DNA from: Pseudomonadota bacterium
Lineage (GTDB): Bacteria; Pseudomonadota; Gammaproteobacteria; Burkholderiales; Burkholderiaceae_C
DNA length: 64,000 nucleotides
Assembly: GCA_021783695.1 (NCBI GenBank)
Contig: JAJXTO010000006.1
Location: forward strand, 1 to 64,000
Reading direction: 5' to 3'
Part shown: positions 17,501 to 27,400 of the stretch, piece by piece
Layout of the letters: each line of letters begins with the position of its first letter
Numbering within the stretch: the first letter of the stretch is position 1
Notes under the pieces: model-generated
The model's input: only the letters and a program-made list of their open reading frames with translations
The model's database searches: none
What the model was told of the DNA's origin: nothing
Position numbers and translations under genes: made by a program

Positions 17501-18920
17501 CACTGAATTGACTGATGCGGCCTTGCGGCTGCAGGGCGCTCAGGCGCGCATGCCATAGCGCGGGCAGCGGCAGACGCTGCGCCAGTGCGGCCAGTGCGCC
17601 CAGATCGAGCGCGCCGGTCTGCAGGCTGGCCTGCGCCGCGCCGCCCTTGGGCTGCTGCCAGCGCCAGTTCACCGTCACTGGGGCCAGGGTCTGGCCTTGC
17701 GCGGTGCGGAACTGCAGATGCTGCAGACTGGCGTTTTCGCCGCCGGGCAGGGGCGCCCAGGTCATGCGGGCGCTCAGGCTGTCGAGTGCGAAGGGGGGCA
17801 GCCCGGCGGTGGCGCGCAGCGGCCCGGGGGCCGCAGTCGGCGCGAGCTGGATGGCCACGCCGCGCAGCGCGAGATCGGCGGTGAGCGCGGCGGGCGCGCC
17901 GTTGTCGACTTGCGCCCAGGCGCGGACCGAGCCGCGCCCGGTCTGCGTGGAAACCGGCAGGGTCAGCGGCAACTGGGGCTGCAGCGCGGCCAGATCGACG
18001 CCCAAGACGTTGCCATACAGCGTGCCCTTCCAGCGCGAAAACTCGGCGGTGTGACGCAGGAACAAGGGCTGGCGGAAGCTGGCGCGCAGGTCGATCGGGC
18101 CGCCAAAATCCGCCGGTGGCGTGGCGGTGAGCGCGGCACGGTGGCTCAGAAGGGTGTTGCGTAGCAGGATGTTGACCCGCGTCAGCGGCAAGGGTGGCGC
18201 GTGCTGCGCGGCGTTCACCCAGGTCAGGCGGCTGTCGAGAATCAGGATTTCGTCCTGCTCGAACAGCCAGTCGGCGAACTGCTGTGCCGTGTCGTTCTTG
18301 GCGGCGCCGGTCAGTGCGATGCGGATGCCGCCGATCTCCAGATGATTGGCGTCGGGACGGATCACGGTGAGATGGGCGCCGCGGATCACCAGCTGGTCGA
18401 AGCGGACCGCAAGACGGGTGAAGCTTTTCCAGCTCGGCGCGGCCTGCACCTCGGCGAACTGCAGCGCGGGCTGACCTTGGGGCCCGTCGATGCGCACATC
18501 GCGCAGGGTGAATTGCGGCATCAGACCGTGCCATTGCGTCTGAATCGCGCCGATGTGCACTGGCAAGCCCAGCGCACTGCTGCTGGCCTGCTCGACCCAG
18601 GGGCGCAATTGCTGCGCATTGGGCAGAACCGCGTAGCGCAGCGTCAGCAGCCCCAGGCCGAGCACGAAATACACCGTGAGCACGAGCACGATGGCCGCTT
18701 CCCAGATGCGGGTGGCGGCGCGCAGCGAGAGATGGAGCAGAGACAAGGGATGCGGCGCGGAGCGGGGGAGAAAGACGCCGTCGATGGTAGTCAATCGCTC
18801 ATGGCACGCTGCCATGAAGTCCTGCAGATTGCTGCGTGCCACGGATTCCAGCGCGGCGGCGTCAAACTCTATGGCAGGCCAGTGCAGCGTCAGCGGGGCT
18901 GGAATATGCTGCGCCATCAT
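14508..18920 (-). CDS. yhdP: YhdP-family AsmA-like envelope protein
   Basis: 1470 residues. One N-terminal membrane helix (about 75-95, AAIVLVLTVYFVLGLGLLTL) anchors a very long periplasmic region rich in beta strands, with the AsmA-like start QLRPWVEQASSSALGLPVHIGAI and a C-terminal region ending DITGTWLTPNVTEVSLD. This is the TIGR02099/YhdP architecture. Family knowledge: YhdP, TamB and YdbH are bridge-like proteins moving phospholipids to the outer membrane. The start is divergent from glnE with only 22 bp between start codons. About 50 residues precede the usual family start, so translation could begin later, but no nearer in-frame ATG is seen. Confidence 0.88.
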   Translation of the reverse strand: MMAQHIPAPLTLHWPAIEFDAAALESVARSNLQDFMAACHERLTTIDGVFLPRSAPHPLSLLHLSLRAATRIWEAAIVLVLTVYFVLGLGLLTLRYAVLPNAQQLRPWVEQASSSALGLPVHIGAIQTQWHGLMPQFTLRDVRIDGPQGQPALQFAEVQAAPSWKSFTRLAVRFDQLVIRGAHLTVIRPDANHLEIGGIRIALTGAAKNDTAQQFADWLFEQDEILILDSRLTWVNAAQHAPPLPLTRVNILLRNTLLSHRAALTATPPADFGGPIDLRASFRQPLFLRHTAEFSRWKGTLYGNVLGVDLAALQPQLPLTLPVSTQTGRGSVRAWAQVDNGAPAALTADLALRGVAIQLAPTAAPGPLRATAGLPPFALDSLSARMTWAPLPGGENASLQHLQFRTAQGQTLAPVTVNWRWQQPKGGAAQASLQTGALDLGALAALAQRLPLPALWHARLSALQPQGRISQFSAQASWPRGAVPTGLPPTYSVQAQFADLRWNSPAGAGAQTPQTDPHPLIAKGKDAAKALQLPADLPGVSGLTGTLNATQNSGNAQLSLNKGGLELPLVYAPARLGFDSLRADLDWKRDSKGNWLLSTQRFTFANADAAGQATLSWRSAPKGLGSLDLLGQLTRADARAVWRYLPIDIPLHTRDYLRSAIAAGNARQVDFAVKGRLENFPFDTPAKGGTFQVSAQIENGVFNSAPRGILPPGETASAATVHANALWPEFTQVNGALLVTSHSLEVRDASALADGARITAVNGSLPSFRDGVLSIGGKAQATAAVALRYLLDSPINQQLGGVFDTAQAQGPMALDIALKLPLNDMRAATLKGQATLQGVDVRWSQDLPPFAKVRGTVDFSHAGFSLALNAPDVLGGPVALRGGQQQGQALQLQASGSFSSAGLRAADQDWMRTLGKVLRGQAPYTLSITQQRGAPEAALELRSNLVGAAIDLPPPLGKPAAAPESLLYTRTPLPPGPDGARRNVVQIDLGGIAQARYVIEEPLPTPGGATPASSANASQDFRVLSGGLAIGPQVTLPQPAASVQANVRLPVLDLDAWDAALQPLLPATAAQSPVLFRVGNDRGLAALLPTTAALDIGRLTLMHRIINQVVIGGSRSGDLLQANVNAQQLSGYLGWQIGSGNNPGTLSARLARLELPRSSDSEVEHLFDEQPKSIPALDIVADNVDLHGHHFSRLEVQAVNRGRVDGSKEWQLTRFALRAPDAELTGSGTWTALGAQLTVPGSADAASPARRTAMQFKLAIGDAGGLLATLGKPGLLKGGKGEITGNLSWLGSPLNLDFPSMDGQFTLQLGQGQFLKADPGIAKLLGVLSLQSLPRRFTLDFRDLFSSGFAFDKVDADVGVRNGVASTSDFRMSGVAASVRIEGSTNLGTETQNLRVVVIPNINVGAASLAYALVNPVIGLGTFLAQYIAREPLARAFTHVYDITGTWLTPNVTEVSLDAPKPGGATPAAP

Positions 18921-18942
18921 TTGCAGTCCCTAGGCCGAATCG

Positions 18943-21696
18943 ATGGAGTTGTCGCAGTTTTCCCGCTTTTATCGCCGCCATGCTGGCCGGTTTGACGATG
19001 TGCTGACGCTGTGGCCGCAGGGCATCCCAAGCCGCGCCGAACAATGTGCCGCCACCGTCGCCCTGCAGCAAGCTGGCGCGACGCTGCCCACCGCGCTGCG
19101 GCGGGTGCGCAATGCGCTGATGCTGCGCCTGATCGAGGCCGACCTGGGCGGCGCGCCGCTCGAAGCCATCTGCATCGGCATCAGCGATCTGGCGGAAAGT
19201 GTGGTGGCCTCCGGCCTGCGCGCGGTGCATGCCGAGCTGCAGCCGCGTTTTGGTGTGCCGCGCACCGCGGGCGGCGAGACGGCGCAGTTTCTCGTGGTCG
19301 GCATGGGCAAGCTCGGCGGGCGCGAACTCAATGTCTCGTCCGACATCGACCTGGTGTTCGTGTATGACGAGGACGGCGAGACCGACGGCCCCGCCCGCTT
19401 GAGCAACCGCGAGTATTTCGGCCGTGTGGTGCGCGCCCTCGTGCCGCTGCTGTCCGACGTCACCGGCGATGGTTTCGTGTTCCGCGTGGATACCCGGCTG
19501 CGGCCCAACGGCGACAGCGGCCCGCCGGTGGTCAGCCTGGCCATGCTCGAAGAGTATTTTCTGGTGCAGGGGCGCGAGTGGGAGCGCTTTGCGTGGCTCA
19601 AGTCGCGCGTGGTCTCGCCGCTGGACACGCCGCAGGCGCAGCGCGCGGCGCAGGCGCTGGCCGATGTGGTGGAGCCCTTCGTGTGGCGGCGCTATCTCGA
19701 CTTTGGCATGCTGGAGTCGCTGCGCGCGCTGCACCGGCAAATCCGCGCCGAAGCGACCAAACGCGCCGCCGTGCGGCCCGACAAGGCGAATGATGTCAAG
19801 CTCGGGCGCGGTGGCATCCGCGAAATCGAATTCACCGTGCAGCTGCTGCAGGTGGTGCGTGGCGGGCGCATGCCGCAGATCCGCGAGCGCGCCACTCTGC
19901 CCGCGCTGGACCTGCTGGTCGAGCACGGCCTGCTGCAGGCCGAACCCGCCCAGCGACTGGCCGCCAGCTACCGCTTTTTGCGACGGCTGGAGCATCGCAT
20001 CCAGTACCTCGACGATGCGCAGACCCACAGCATGCCGTCCGAGGATGCCGACCTGCACACCCTGGCCTGGGCCATGGGATTTGTGGACGACGCCGCGCAA
20101 CAGCGCGTCGCCTGCCCCAAGGGCTGCAAACTGCTGCGCGAACTCGACAATGTGCGCGAATTCGTCGCCAGCGAGTTCGATGCCCTGCTGCACAACGGCC
20201 CGCAATGCACCGGCTGCAGCAAACCGCCGGAAACCATGGACGCGGTGCGCCACCGCCTGGCCAAGGCAGGCCTGGCGCATGATGCCATCGTCGCTCGGCT
20301 CAAGGCGCTGGAAACCTCGCCGCGCTACGCCGCGCTGAGCGAGGCAGGGCGGCTGCGGCTGCTGCGCGTGCTCGACCGCGTGATCGGCATGGCCGCCGAG
20401 CGCCCGACCGCCGAGGTCTGTCTGAGCCGCATCATCGACCTGCTCGAAGCCATCGGCCGACGCGAAACCTACCTGGCGTTTTTCGCCGAACAGCCGGCCG
20501 CGCTGGCGCGGCTGTGCACCGTGCTCGAAACCTCGGCCTGGGCTGCGGACTACATCAAGCGCCATCCGGCAGTGGTCGACGAGCTCATCAGCCCGCCGGG
20601 CGAGCGCTTCAACGCCGGGGCCTATCGCCTGGAGCTGCTGCGGCACCACGCTCAATGGAGCGAGCGCGGGCGCTGGGACGCCGGCGAGGGCATGGACCTG
20701 CTGCGGCAGAGTTTCCATGCCGAGATGTTCCGCACCCTGTCGCGCGATCTGGCCGGTCTCATCAAGGTCGAGCAGGTCGCCGATGAACTCTCCGCCCTGG
20801 CCGATGCCACGGTGCAACTCGCGCTGGAGTGGTGCTGGAAACAACTGCCGCAGCGCCACCGCGAGCAGCCCGCCTTCGCCGTCATCGCCTACGGCAAGCT
20901 CGGCGGCAAGGAGCTGGGCTACGGCAGCGATCTCGACATCGTCTTCCTCCATGACGACCCGGCAGACAACGCGCAGGACATCTACGCGGCCTTCGCCCGC
21001 AAGCTGGTGTGGTGGTTGACCGCGCACACCGCGGCCGGTCGCCTGTTCGAGATCGATACCCGGCTGCGCCCCAATGGCAACGCGGGTCTGCTGGTCACCA
21101 GCCTGGAAGCCTTTGACGCCTATCAGCGTGGCCGCGGCAGCAACACGGCCTGGACCTGGGAGCACCAGGCGCTCACCCGCGCACGGTGTTGCGCCGGGGA
21201 TCTGGCCATCGGCGCGCGCTTCGAGGCCATCCGCACCGCCGTGCTCACCACCCGGCGCGACATCGAGGCCCTGCGCAGCGAAATCCTCGCCATGCGGCAG
21301 AAGGTGGCCGACGGCCACCCCAACCGCAGCGGCCTGTTCGACGTCAAGCACGATCCCGGCGGCATGGTCGATGTCGAGTTTGCCGTGCAGTTTCTGGTGC
21401 TGGCGTATGCCGCCGACTACCCGCAGCTCACTGCCGACCTGGGCAACATCGCCCTGCTCGGCATGGCCGAGGCGCTCGGCCTGCTGCCAGCCGGCGTGGG
21501 CCGTGCCGCGGCCGACGCCTACCGCGAACTCCGCCGCATCCAGCACCGCGAACGCCTCGCCGGGGCCGACGCGGCGCGGGTGGCCGCAGACAGCCTGCAG
21601 CCTGAGCGCGCCGCCGTGCGCGCACTCACCCGCTCCGCGTTCGATGCGCCGGGCGTGGTGCAGCAATCTGCGCTGCCAGAGATCTGTCGGAACTGA
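18943..21696 (+). CDS. glnE: Bifunctional glutamine synthetase adenylyltransferase/adenylyl-removing enzyme
   Basis: 917 residues with two nucleotidyltransferase domains: the first has VVGMGKLGGRELNVSSDIDLVF (about residues 120-140), the second VIAYGKLGGKELGYGSDLDIVF (about 645-665). The N-terminal domain removes AMP, the C-terminal domain adds it, tuning glutamine synthetase in response to PII and glutamine. It complements the glnK-amtB unit at 2.7-4.5 kb. It faces the yhdP-like gene across 22 bp, so its promoter must lie inside that gene. Confidence 0.95.
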   Translation: MELSQFSRFYRRHAGRFDDVLTLWPQGIPSRAEQCAATVALQQAGATLPTALRRVRNALMLRLIEADLGGAPLEAICIGISDLAESVVASGLRAVHAELQPRFGVPRTAGGETAQFLVVGMGKLGGRELNVSSDIDLVFVYDEDGETDGPARLSNREYFGRVVRALVPLLSDVTGDGFVFRVDTRLRPNGDSGPPVVSLAMLEEYFLVQGREWERFAWLKSRVVSPLDTPQAQRAAQALADVVEPFVWRRYLDFGMLESLRALHRQIRAEATKRAAVRPDKANDVKLGRGGIREIEFTVQLLQVVRGGRMPQIRERATLPALDLLVEHGLLQAEPAQRLAASYRFLRRLEHRIQYLDDAQTHSMPSEDADLHTLAWAMGFVDDAAQQRVACPKGCKLLRELDNVREFVASEFDALLHNGPQCTGCSKPPETMDAVRHRLAKAGLAHDAIVARLKALETSPRYAALSEAGRLRLLRVLDRVIGMAAERPTAEVCLSRIIDLLEAIGRRETYLAFFAEQPAALARLCTVLETSAWAADYIKRHPAVVDELISPPGERFNAGAYRLELLRHHAQWSERGRWDAGEGMDLLRQSFHAEMFRTLSRDLAGLIKVEQVADELSALADATVQLALEWCWKQLPQRHREQPAFAVIAYGKLGGKELGYGSDLDIVFLHDDPADNAQDIYAAFARKLVWWLTAHTAAGRLFEIDTRLRPNGNAGLLVTSLEAFDAYQRGRGSNTAWTWEHQALTRARCCAGDLAIGARFEAIRTAVLTTRRDIEALRSEILAMRQKVADGHPNRSGLFDVKHDPGGMVDVEFAVQFLVLAYAADYPQLTADLGNIALLGMAEALGLLPAGVGRAAADAYRELRRIQHRERLAGADAARVAADSLQPERAAVRALTRSAFDAPGVVQQSALPEICRN

Positions 21697-22004
21697 AGGC
21701 AGCCCCCGCGCCGCCTTCAAGACCTCGTCTCGCGCGGGGAACGATTCAGGTTGTTCGTCTTCGGCCGCCGAGCGTGCTTTGATTTGCATGCGTTCGCTCA
21801 ACTAGTCAGCAAGCAGGCGTGATTGCTCAGTTAATCTGAACGCGAAAACAGAAATTATCAATTTATCTTACCTACGGCGGCGCATACGATGTGTGCAGCC
21901 TGAGTCCAGCCAGCCTGGGTGACGGTCGTGTCGGAATTGCGGTGTTGTGTCCATATTCCGCAAGATCCATGTCGCAGACCTCCGCTCACTGAGCCCCAAG
22001 CCCG
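21697..22004. other. Intergenic region upstream of the dab operon
   Basis: 308 bp without a supported gene. A patch rich in A and T around 21850-21870 contrasts with the GC-rich surroundings and holds a CbbR-like box with a possible promoter (see next entry). The leader from there to dabB is about 110 nt. Confidence 0.6.
21858..21890 (+). promoter_or_regulatory. Putative CbbR box and promoter of the dab operon
   Basis: TCA-ATTTATC-TTA (21858-21870) fits the CbbR/LysR pattern TNA-N7-TNA and is nearly identical to the box before fbp (TGA-ATTTACC-TTA). A weak -35 (TTTATC, 21862-21867) lies inside it with a -10 candidate TACGAT (21885-21890) 17 bp on. Individually weak; the match between sites raises confidence. 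Confidence 0.5.
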
Positions 22005-23702
22005 ATGAACTGGATCGATGTCGCTGTCCTGGCGTTGCCCGTGCTGCCTTTGCTGTCGGCCGCATTTGTGCCCCTGTGTTGCGCGCGCGCCAAGCGTCGC
22101 GCAGCACAGTGGAGCATTGCTTTCATCTCCCTGACCCTGGCGGTGGCGCTGATGTTGTTGGCGCATCACTTGCGCGCGGGTCTGGATTCCCCTGCCTTGT
22201 TCGTCGGCATAGGTCAGGCGGGCCTGTTGCTCGATCCGCTGAGCATGGCCATGGCCATACTGGTGGCCAGCATCAGCTTGATCGTCCATGTCTATTCGCT
22301 CAATTACATGGCCGATGAGCCAGGCTATGTGCGTTTCTACGCACTGCTTGATCTGATGACGGCAGCGATTCTGCTGATGATCAGCGCAGGCGACCTGGTC
22401 ACATTGCTGGTTGCGTGGTTCGCCGTGGGGCAGTTGCTGTACTTCCTTCTAGGGCACAACACTGAACGTCCTGCTGCGGGGCGCTATGCCTTTTGGACCT
22501 ACATCACCTATCGTCTCGGTGACCTGGCGCTTGTCGGGGCTGCTTTGCTGTTGGTGCAGGGTTATGGAGCATGGGACCTGCCCACGTTGTTTCAGCGCAT
22601 TGGCGCCAACCCGCATGTGCAGATCGGGGGTGTCGCCGTGCTGCCGATCGCTGCGCTGCTCGCGGCATTGGCGGCTTTTGCGCGCTCGGCGCAGTTCCCG
22701 CTACATACCTGGCTGCCGTACACCATGGATGGCCCGACCCCGGTTTCTGCATTAATGCACGCGGGCATCGTCAATGCGGGCGGTTTTCTGTTCAATCGCC
22801 TTTCTCCCATGTTCATCCAGGCGCCCGATGTCTTGCATCTGGCTTTTATCGTCGGCCTCGTGACGGCTTTGCTCGGCTCGGCCCTGATGCTCACCCAGAA
22901 TGACATTAAGAAATCGCTCGGCTACTCCACCATGGGGCAGATGGGCTTCATGATCATGGAGTGCGGCCTGGGGGCATTTTCCCTTGCGGTCTATCACCTC
23001 ATTGCGCACGGGTTGTTCAAGGCCACACTCTTTCTCAGCTCGGGCAATGTCATTGGTGATACCCGGCAAGATGATGGCGTTCCGCCTGACGACATCTACA
23101 CCTTCGTGGCGGAGCGCCGCCCGACGCGCACGGTCAAAGTCCCCTGGTTGGTGGCCGCGCTGATCACCGTGCTGGTGCCGGCCGTTGTGCTGGGCCTGTC
23201 TCACTGGCTGGTGGCAGCCAATTTCTTCAACAAGCAGGGCGCGGTGATTCTGCTGTTCTTCGGTTGGGTGACTGGGGCGCAGGTGTTTTTCTCCATCCAC
23301 AAGCTGCCGAATGAGAACCCCTGGCGCTCGCTTACCCTGATTTTCCTGTCTTTTCTCATTGTGGTGGTGGGCTATACCCTGATCGCGCACGCCTTCGAGA
23401 CCTTTCTCTACCCGGATCCGGTGTTGCGGGACGCGGGTTACGCGGCTGCGGGTATCAATCTGTTGGCGTTCGATCTCTTGGTTATCTTCCTGACCATCGT
23501 GTTGGTGGGGGCCTGGCTGGTGACGTTCTACGCGCACTCGCTCGACCTGGAAGGTCGGCCGGGCAGCCTGTGGAATGCCTTCTATCTCAATCTGTACGCC
23601 CTGTTTTCGCGCGAGTTCTATCTGTCTGACGTCTATACCCAGGCGTCGCGTGCAATGGTGAATTGGGCCAAGCGCATCAACGTCTGGCTGCGCTGGATTT
23701 GA
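22005..23702 (+). CDS. dabB: DAB transporter membrane subunit DabB (NuoL/MrpA-like)
   Basis: 565 residues, strongly hydrophobic, with the proton-conducting antiporter fold shared by NuoL and MrpA: LPLLSAAFVPLCC start, LDPLSMAMAILVASISLIVHVYS, TWLPYTMDGPTPVSALMHAGIVNAGGFLFNR (the conserved helix 7-8 region) and KKSLGYSTMGQMGFM. Family knowledge: DabB couples proton flow to DabA-mediated hydration of CO2, giving bicarbonate accumulation. It opens an operon with the next membrane protein, dabA and cpII and lies 5' of the carboxysome genes, as in other chemoautotrophs. Confidence 0.93.
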   Translation: MNWIDVAVLALPVLPLLSAAFVPLCCARAKRRAAQWSIAFISLTLAVALMLLAHHLRAGLDSPALFVGIGQAGLLLDPLSMAMAILVASISLIVHVYSLNYMADEPGYVRFYALLDLMTAAILLMISAGDLVTLLVAWFAVGQLLYFLLGHNTERPAAGRYAFWTYITYRLGDLALVGAALLLVQGYGAWDLPTLFQRIGANPHVQIGGVAVLPIAALLAALAAFARSAQFPLHTWLPYTMDGPTPVSALMHAGIVNAGGFLFNRLSPMFIQAPDVLHLAFIVGLVTALLGSALMLTQNDIKKSLGYSTMGQMGFMIMECGLGAFSLAVYHLIAHGLFKATLFLSSGNVIGDTRQDDGVPPDDIYTFVAERRPTRTVKVPWLVAALITVLVPAVVLGLSHWLVAANFFNKQGAVILLFFGWVTGAQVFFSIHKLPNENPWRSLTLIFLSFLIVVVGYTLIAHAFETFLYPDPVLRDAGYAAAGINLLAFDLLVIFLTIVLVGAWLVTFYAHSLDLEGRPGSLWNAFYLNLYALFSREFYLSDVYTQASRAMVNWAKRINVWLRWI

Positions 23703-23718
23703 GCGCGGGAAGAACACC

Positions 23719-24480
23719 ATGATCGAATTTGTCATCGCCCTGTTGTTGTTGCCGCTGTTTCCTCTCAGCCTGCTGATCAATGCCATCCTCCAGGCTTTAC
23801 CTGTCTGGGTTCGATTGCCCTTGCTGTTGGCGCTGCCCTTGGCTGGGTCGTTCGCGTTGGGTATGACGCCGCCGCCCGCTGGCCCACTGACGCTGGGGCT
23901 GGACATCCTCGCTGCGTTCACCTCTCTGCTGTATGCCTGGCGCCTGCTGGTCGTCCGTGAAGTGTTTATCTGGGCGCGGCTCCAGGCCACGTCGGCATGG
24001 CCGCTGGTCTGGATGGCCTGGCTGCATGGCATGTCTCCAGACAAGCTGATGGCCGTGGCTCTGGCGTTGACTGTACCGGCGGCTGCGCTCATGTTGATCG
24101 CTTGTGGTTTGCGTCGGCGGATGGGCGCGGCATATCTGGGTTTGCTGGGGCGCATCGGGCCGGCCTATCCGCGTCTGACTGGCGCCTGGGTGGTGGCTTT
24201 GCTCGCTGCGCTCGCTGCGCCGCCGTTCCCAGGGTTCTTCGCGCTGCTCGCGGTGCTTCATCAAATTTCTGCCGCGCTGGTGGCGGTGGTGCTGGTGGTC
24301 TGGTTGCTATGGAGTTGGGCTGCGGCAGTGCTGTGGCAGCATGGTCTTTTCGGGCCGGAGCACCCGCGTGCGGCGGGCACGGCTGACCTGTCCACGGGCG
24401 TGGCCGCGACTTGGTTCATGCTGGCTGTGGCTGCAATGGTGTTGGGTCTGATCGGAGGTTGGGGATGGTGGATACACTGA
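23719..24480 (+). CDS. DAB-operon membrane protein, possible short antiporter-like subunit
   Basis: 253 residues with about seven membrane helices. The segment GAWVVALLAALAAPPFPG followed by FFALLAVLHQ and an aromatic-rich helix (VVLVVWLLWSWAA) resembles the late GxPPxxGFF helix region of NuoM/NuoN-type subunits, so it may be a shortened antiporter-like partner of DabB. This is my reading of the pattern, not a proven relationship. It starts 16 bp after dabB and its end overlaps the dabA start by 16 nt, so translation is probably coupled. Confidence 0.65.
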   Translation: MIEFVIALLLLPLFPLSLLINAILQALPVWVRLPLLLALPLAGSFALGMTPPPAGPLTLGLDILAAFTSLLYAWRLLVVREVFIWARLQATSAWPLVWMAWLHGMSPDKLMAVALALTVPAAALMLIACGLRRRMGAAYLGLLGRIGPAYPRLTGAWVVALLAALAAPPFPGFFALLAVLHQISAALVAVVLVVWLLWSWAAAVLWQHGLFGPEHPRAAGTADLSTGVAATWFMLAVAAMVLGLIGGWGWWIH

Positions 24481-27400
24481 ACCTGGGTCGGCGTCTGCGG
24501 GTCCGCTCGACTGCCTATGTGGCAGGCGAGCCAGTGCCGTTTTTCTGGCCGATGCGGACCTTCATTCACCACAACCCGCTCTATGGTCTCGAGCACATGC
24601 CTTTCGAGCAAGCGGTTCGGCGGGCGAAGGGTTTGTTCCATGCCCGCATGTTTTTGCCACGCAGCAACTATCAGAACTGGCAGCGGGAGGGCAAGATCAG
24701 TCAGGTCGCGATCGATCAGGAACTGTCCAGACGCAGTCAGTCCCTGCCGATTGTTCCGGGGATCGACTGGCCGCGCTGGCTCCAGGCTGTCATGCAGTCT
24801 GGCTCGGATCAAAACCCGATCGACCCCCATGCGTTGCCTGCCGACGCGCATGCGGTTCTGCGCGCAGCACCCCTTCCTGACGGCGACGGCGATTCGGCTG
24901 CGTGGTTGGATCAATTGCGGCAGCACTTGCGCGGACACACCATGCCCGAGGCGGTGGACGCCTTGTGGGGTACACAGATTGCGGACGAGCTGGATGAGCT
25001 GGTCATCAAGAGCTGTCTGGATTTTTTTGATGAAGACCAGTCGTCCTGGCGCATGCCGGGGCGCGAGCGCGGGCTGTTTGCGGCGTGGAGCGACATTGCG
25101 CGCCGCAACGCACGAATGTTCCTGCGCGGACTGAATGTGCGACGCATTCTGGACGCGGTGCAAGACGCTGAGAGTGCGGTGGTTCATGTCATGCGTGAGC
25201 TGGATGTCGATCCCGACGACTGGTCGGGCTATTTCACGCGTGAGCTCACTCGCTTGCATGGCTGGACCGGTTTCATCCGCTGGCGCTCCTCGGCCAAGCA
25301 CTACTACTGGGCGCAGCGCTACCCGGCCGATATTGTCGATCTGCTGGCCATCCGCCTGGTCGTCGGCCTGGCGCTGGTGCAGGAAAGTGCGCGCCAGCAC
25401 CAAACCCCTGTCAAACGCGGCCAGCTCGACTCACTGCTCCGCGAGCGTACGGCCGAATGCATACTGCGGCAGGCGCTGCATAGTGGTGATGTGCTGCCGG
25501 CCTGGGCGCACCGCATCGATGATGCGCTGGCGCGGGGCGACTGTGTGCGCTGCGAATCCTTACTGCGGGAATACGCGCCGCAGGCCCGAAAGGTGCGGGC
25601 GCAGGCGCAGGTCATGGCGCTTCGCGATTTGGCCAATGCAGCTGGTGCCTCTGCTGCGCTGGAACAGATCGACGCCTCGGGCGTTGCGCAACTCATGCAG
25701 GGTTTGCAAGCATTTGCCGAACAAGAGGGCATGGTGTGGACCCTGGCCATGGAGGCGCAGTCGATCGATCACCTGCTTGCCAGTATTCAGGTGCCGCAGG
25801 ATCTTCCTGCGGGCAAGCGGCCCTTCGCGCAGGCCATGTTTTGTATCGACGTGCGCTCCGAACCGATTCGCCGTCACCTCGAGCGCGTGGGAGACTATCA
25901 GACGTTCGGCATCGCTGGTTTTTTCGGCGTGCCGGTTGGTTTCCTCGGCTATGGCAAAGGCAGCGAGAGCCACTTCTGTCCGGCAGTGGTCACGCCGAAG
26001 AATCTGGTGCTGGAACTGCCCGCAGCGCTCGACCCCAGCGATGCGGACTTCGTCAGTACCCTCGGGCATGTCCTGCATGATCTCAAGAGTTCGGTGCTCT
26101 CCCCCTACGTCACCGTGGAGGCTGTGGGCATGTTGTTCGGGCTGGATCTGTTCGGCAAAACCTTGGCTCCGCTTGGCTACAGCCGCTGGCGCAGCCGTAT
26201 GGACACAGAAAAGCCGGTGACCCGCCTGCTGTTGGATAAGCTGACACGCGAACAGGCGGATTCCATCATCCGCACGCTGCAGCGGGCAATGATTGTGAAG
26301 GCACTGCGGGCCGAGTTGCATATCGAACGCGAGCGCGTGGACGACGATGTCATCCGTGAACTGCGCGAGACGGCACTGCGGCATCGCCAGGGGGCAACCA
26401 GACTGCAGTCCGATTTCGGCACGAGTGCGAAGGCTGAGGCCGGGTTCATCGAAAAATTGCGTGAGGTTTATCGCGTCGATCCGGACTATGCCAATTACCA
26501 GCTCGTGCGGCTGGGACGCATCGGCTACTCGCTAGATGAGCAGGTCAATTACGTCCATACGGCATTGACCATGATCGGCCTGACGAAGACCTTCTCGCGT
26601 TTCGTTCTGATCGTTGGGCACAACGGGCAGACCGAGAACAACCCGTACGAATCGGCCCTGGACTGCGGTGCGTGCGGCGGGGGGTCTGGCCTGGTCAATG
26701 CGCGCGTGCTTTCGCAGATGGCCAACAAGACTGCCGTGCGCGAGCGCCTGCGCGACATGGGGATCTCCATCCCCGAAGACGCCTGGTTTTTGCCAGCCTT
26801 GCACAACACCACCACCGATGCACTCGACCTGCTCGATCTCGATCTGCTGCCTCCCCGGCTCTTGGTCTATCTAGAGCGTTTGCGCAATGGCCTACGCGCG
26901 GCTTCCCGGCTGGCTGCTGCCGAGCGCATGCCCAAGCTGCAGTCCCGTGTGCGAGCCATGGAGCCGGCCGAGGCCTATCGCATGTCCCATCGCCTCGCGG
27001 TCGACTGGGCGCAGACGCGGCCGGAGTGGGGCTTGTCGAAAAACGTCTATGGCATCATCGGGCGACGCAGTCTGTCGCAGGCCGCGGATCTGGAGGGGCG
27101 CCCGTTTCTGCAGTCTTACGATTGGCGCTGCGATCCCAAGGGGCGGCTGCTGGAGAACATTCTGGCGGCGCCTGTGGTTGTGGGGGAATGGATCAATCTC
27201 GAACACTTCTTTTCCACCGTGGACAATGCCCACATGGGCAGTGGCAGCAAGGTTTATCACAACGTGGCCGGCCGCTTTGGGGTGATGACCGGCAACCTCA
27301 GCGATCTGCGAACCGGCCTGCCGATGCAGACGGTGATGCGCGAAGGGCAGCCCTACCACGAGCCCATGCGTCTGATTGCACTCATCGAGGCGCCCCTCGA

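Noticed and set aside
14604-17558. About 984-codon forward frame opposite yhdP
   Set aside because: Gln/Arg/His-rich composition and no recognisable domain; yhdP on the other strand has a membrane anchor and family motifs.
18862-21801. About 979-codon reverse frame opposite glnE
   Set aside because: glnE has two canonical nucleotidyltransferase motifs; the opposing frame has none and overruns both its ends.
24411-24464. Earlier start for dabA
   Set aside because: It would extend the protein with residues unlike the family; the ATG at 24465 has GGAGG at ideal spacing.
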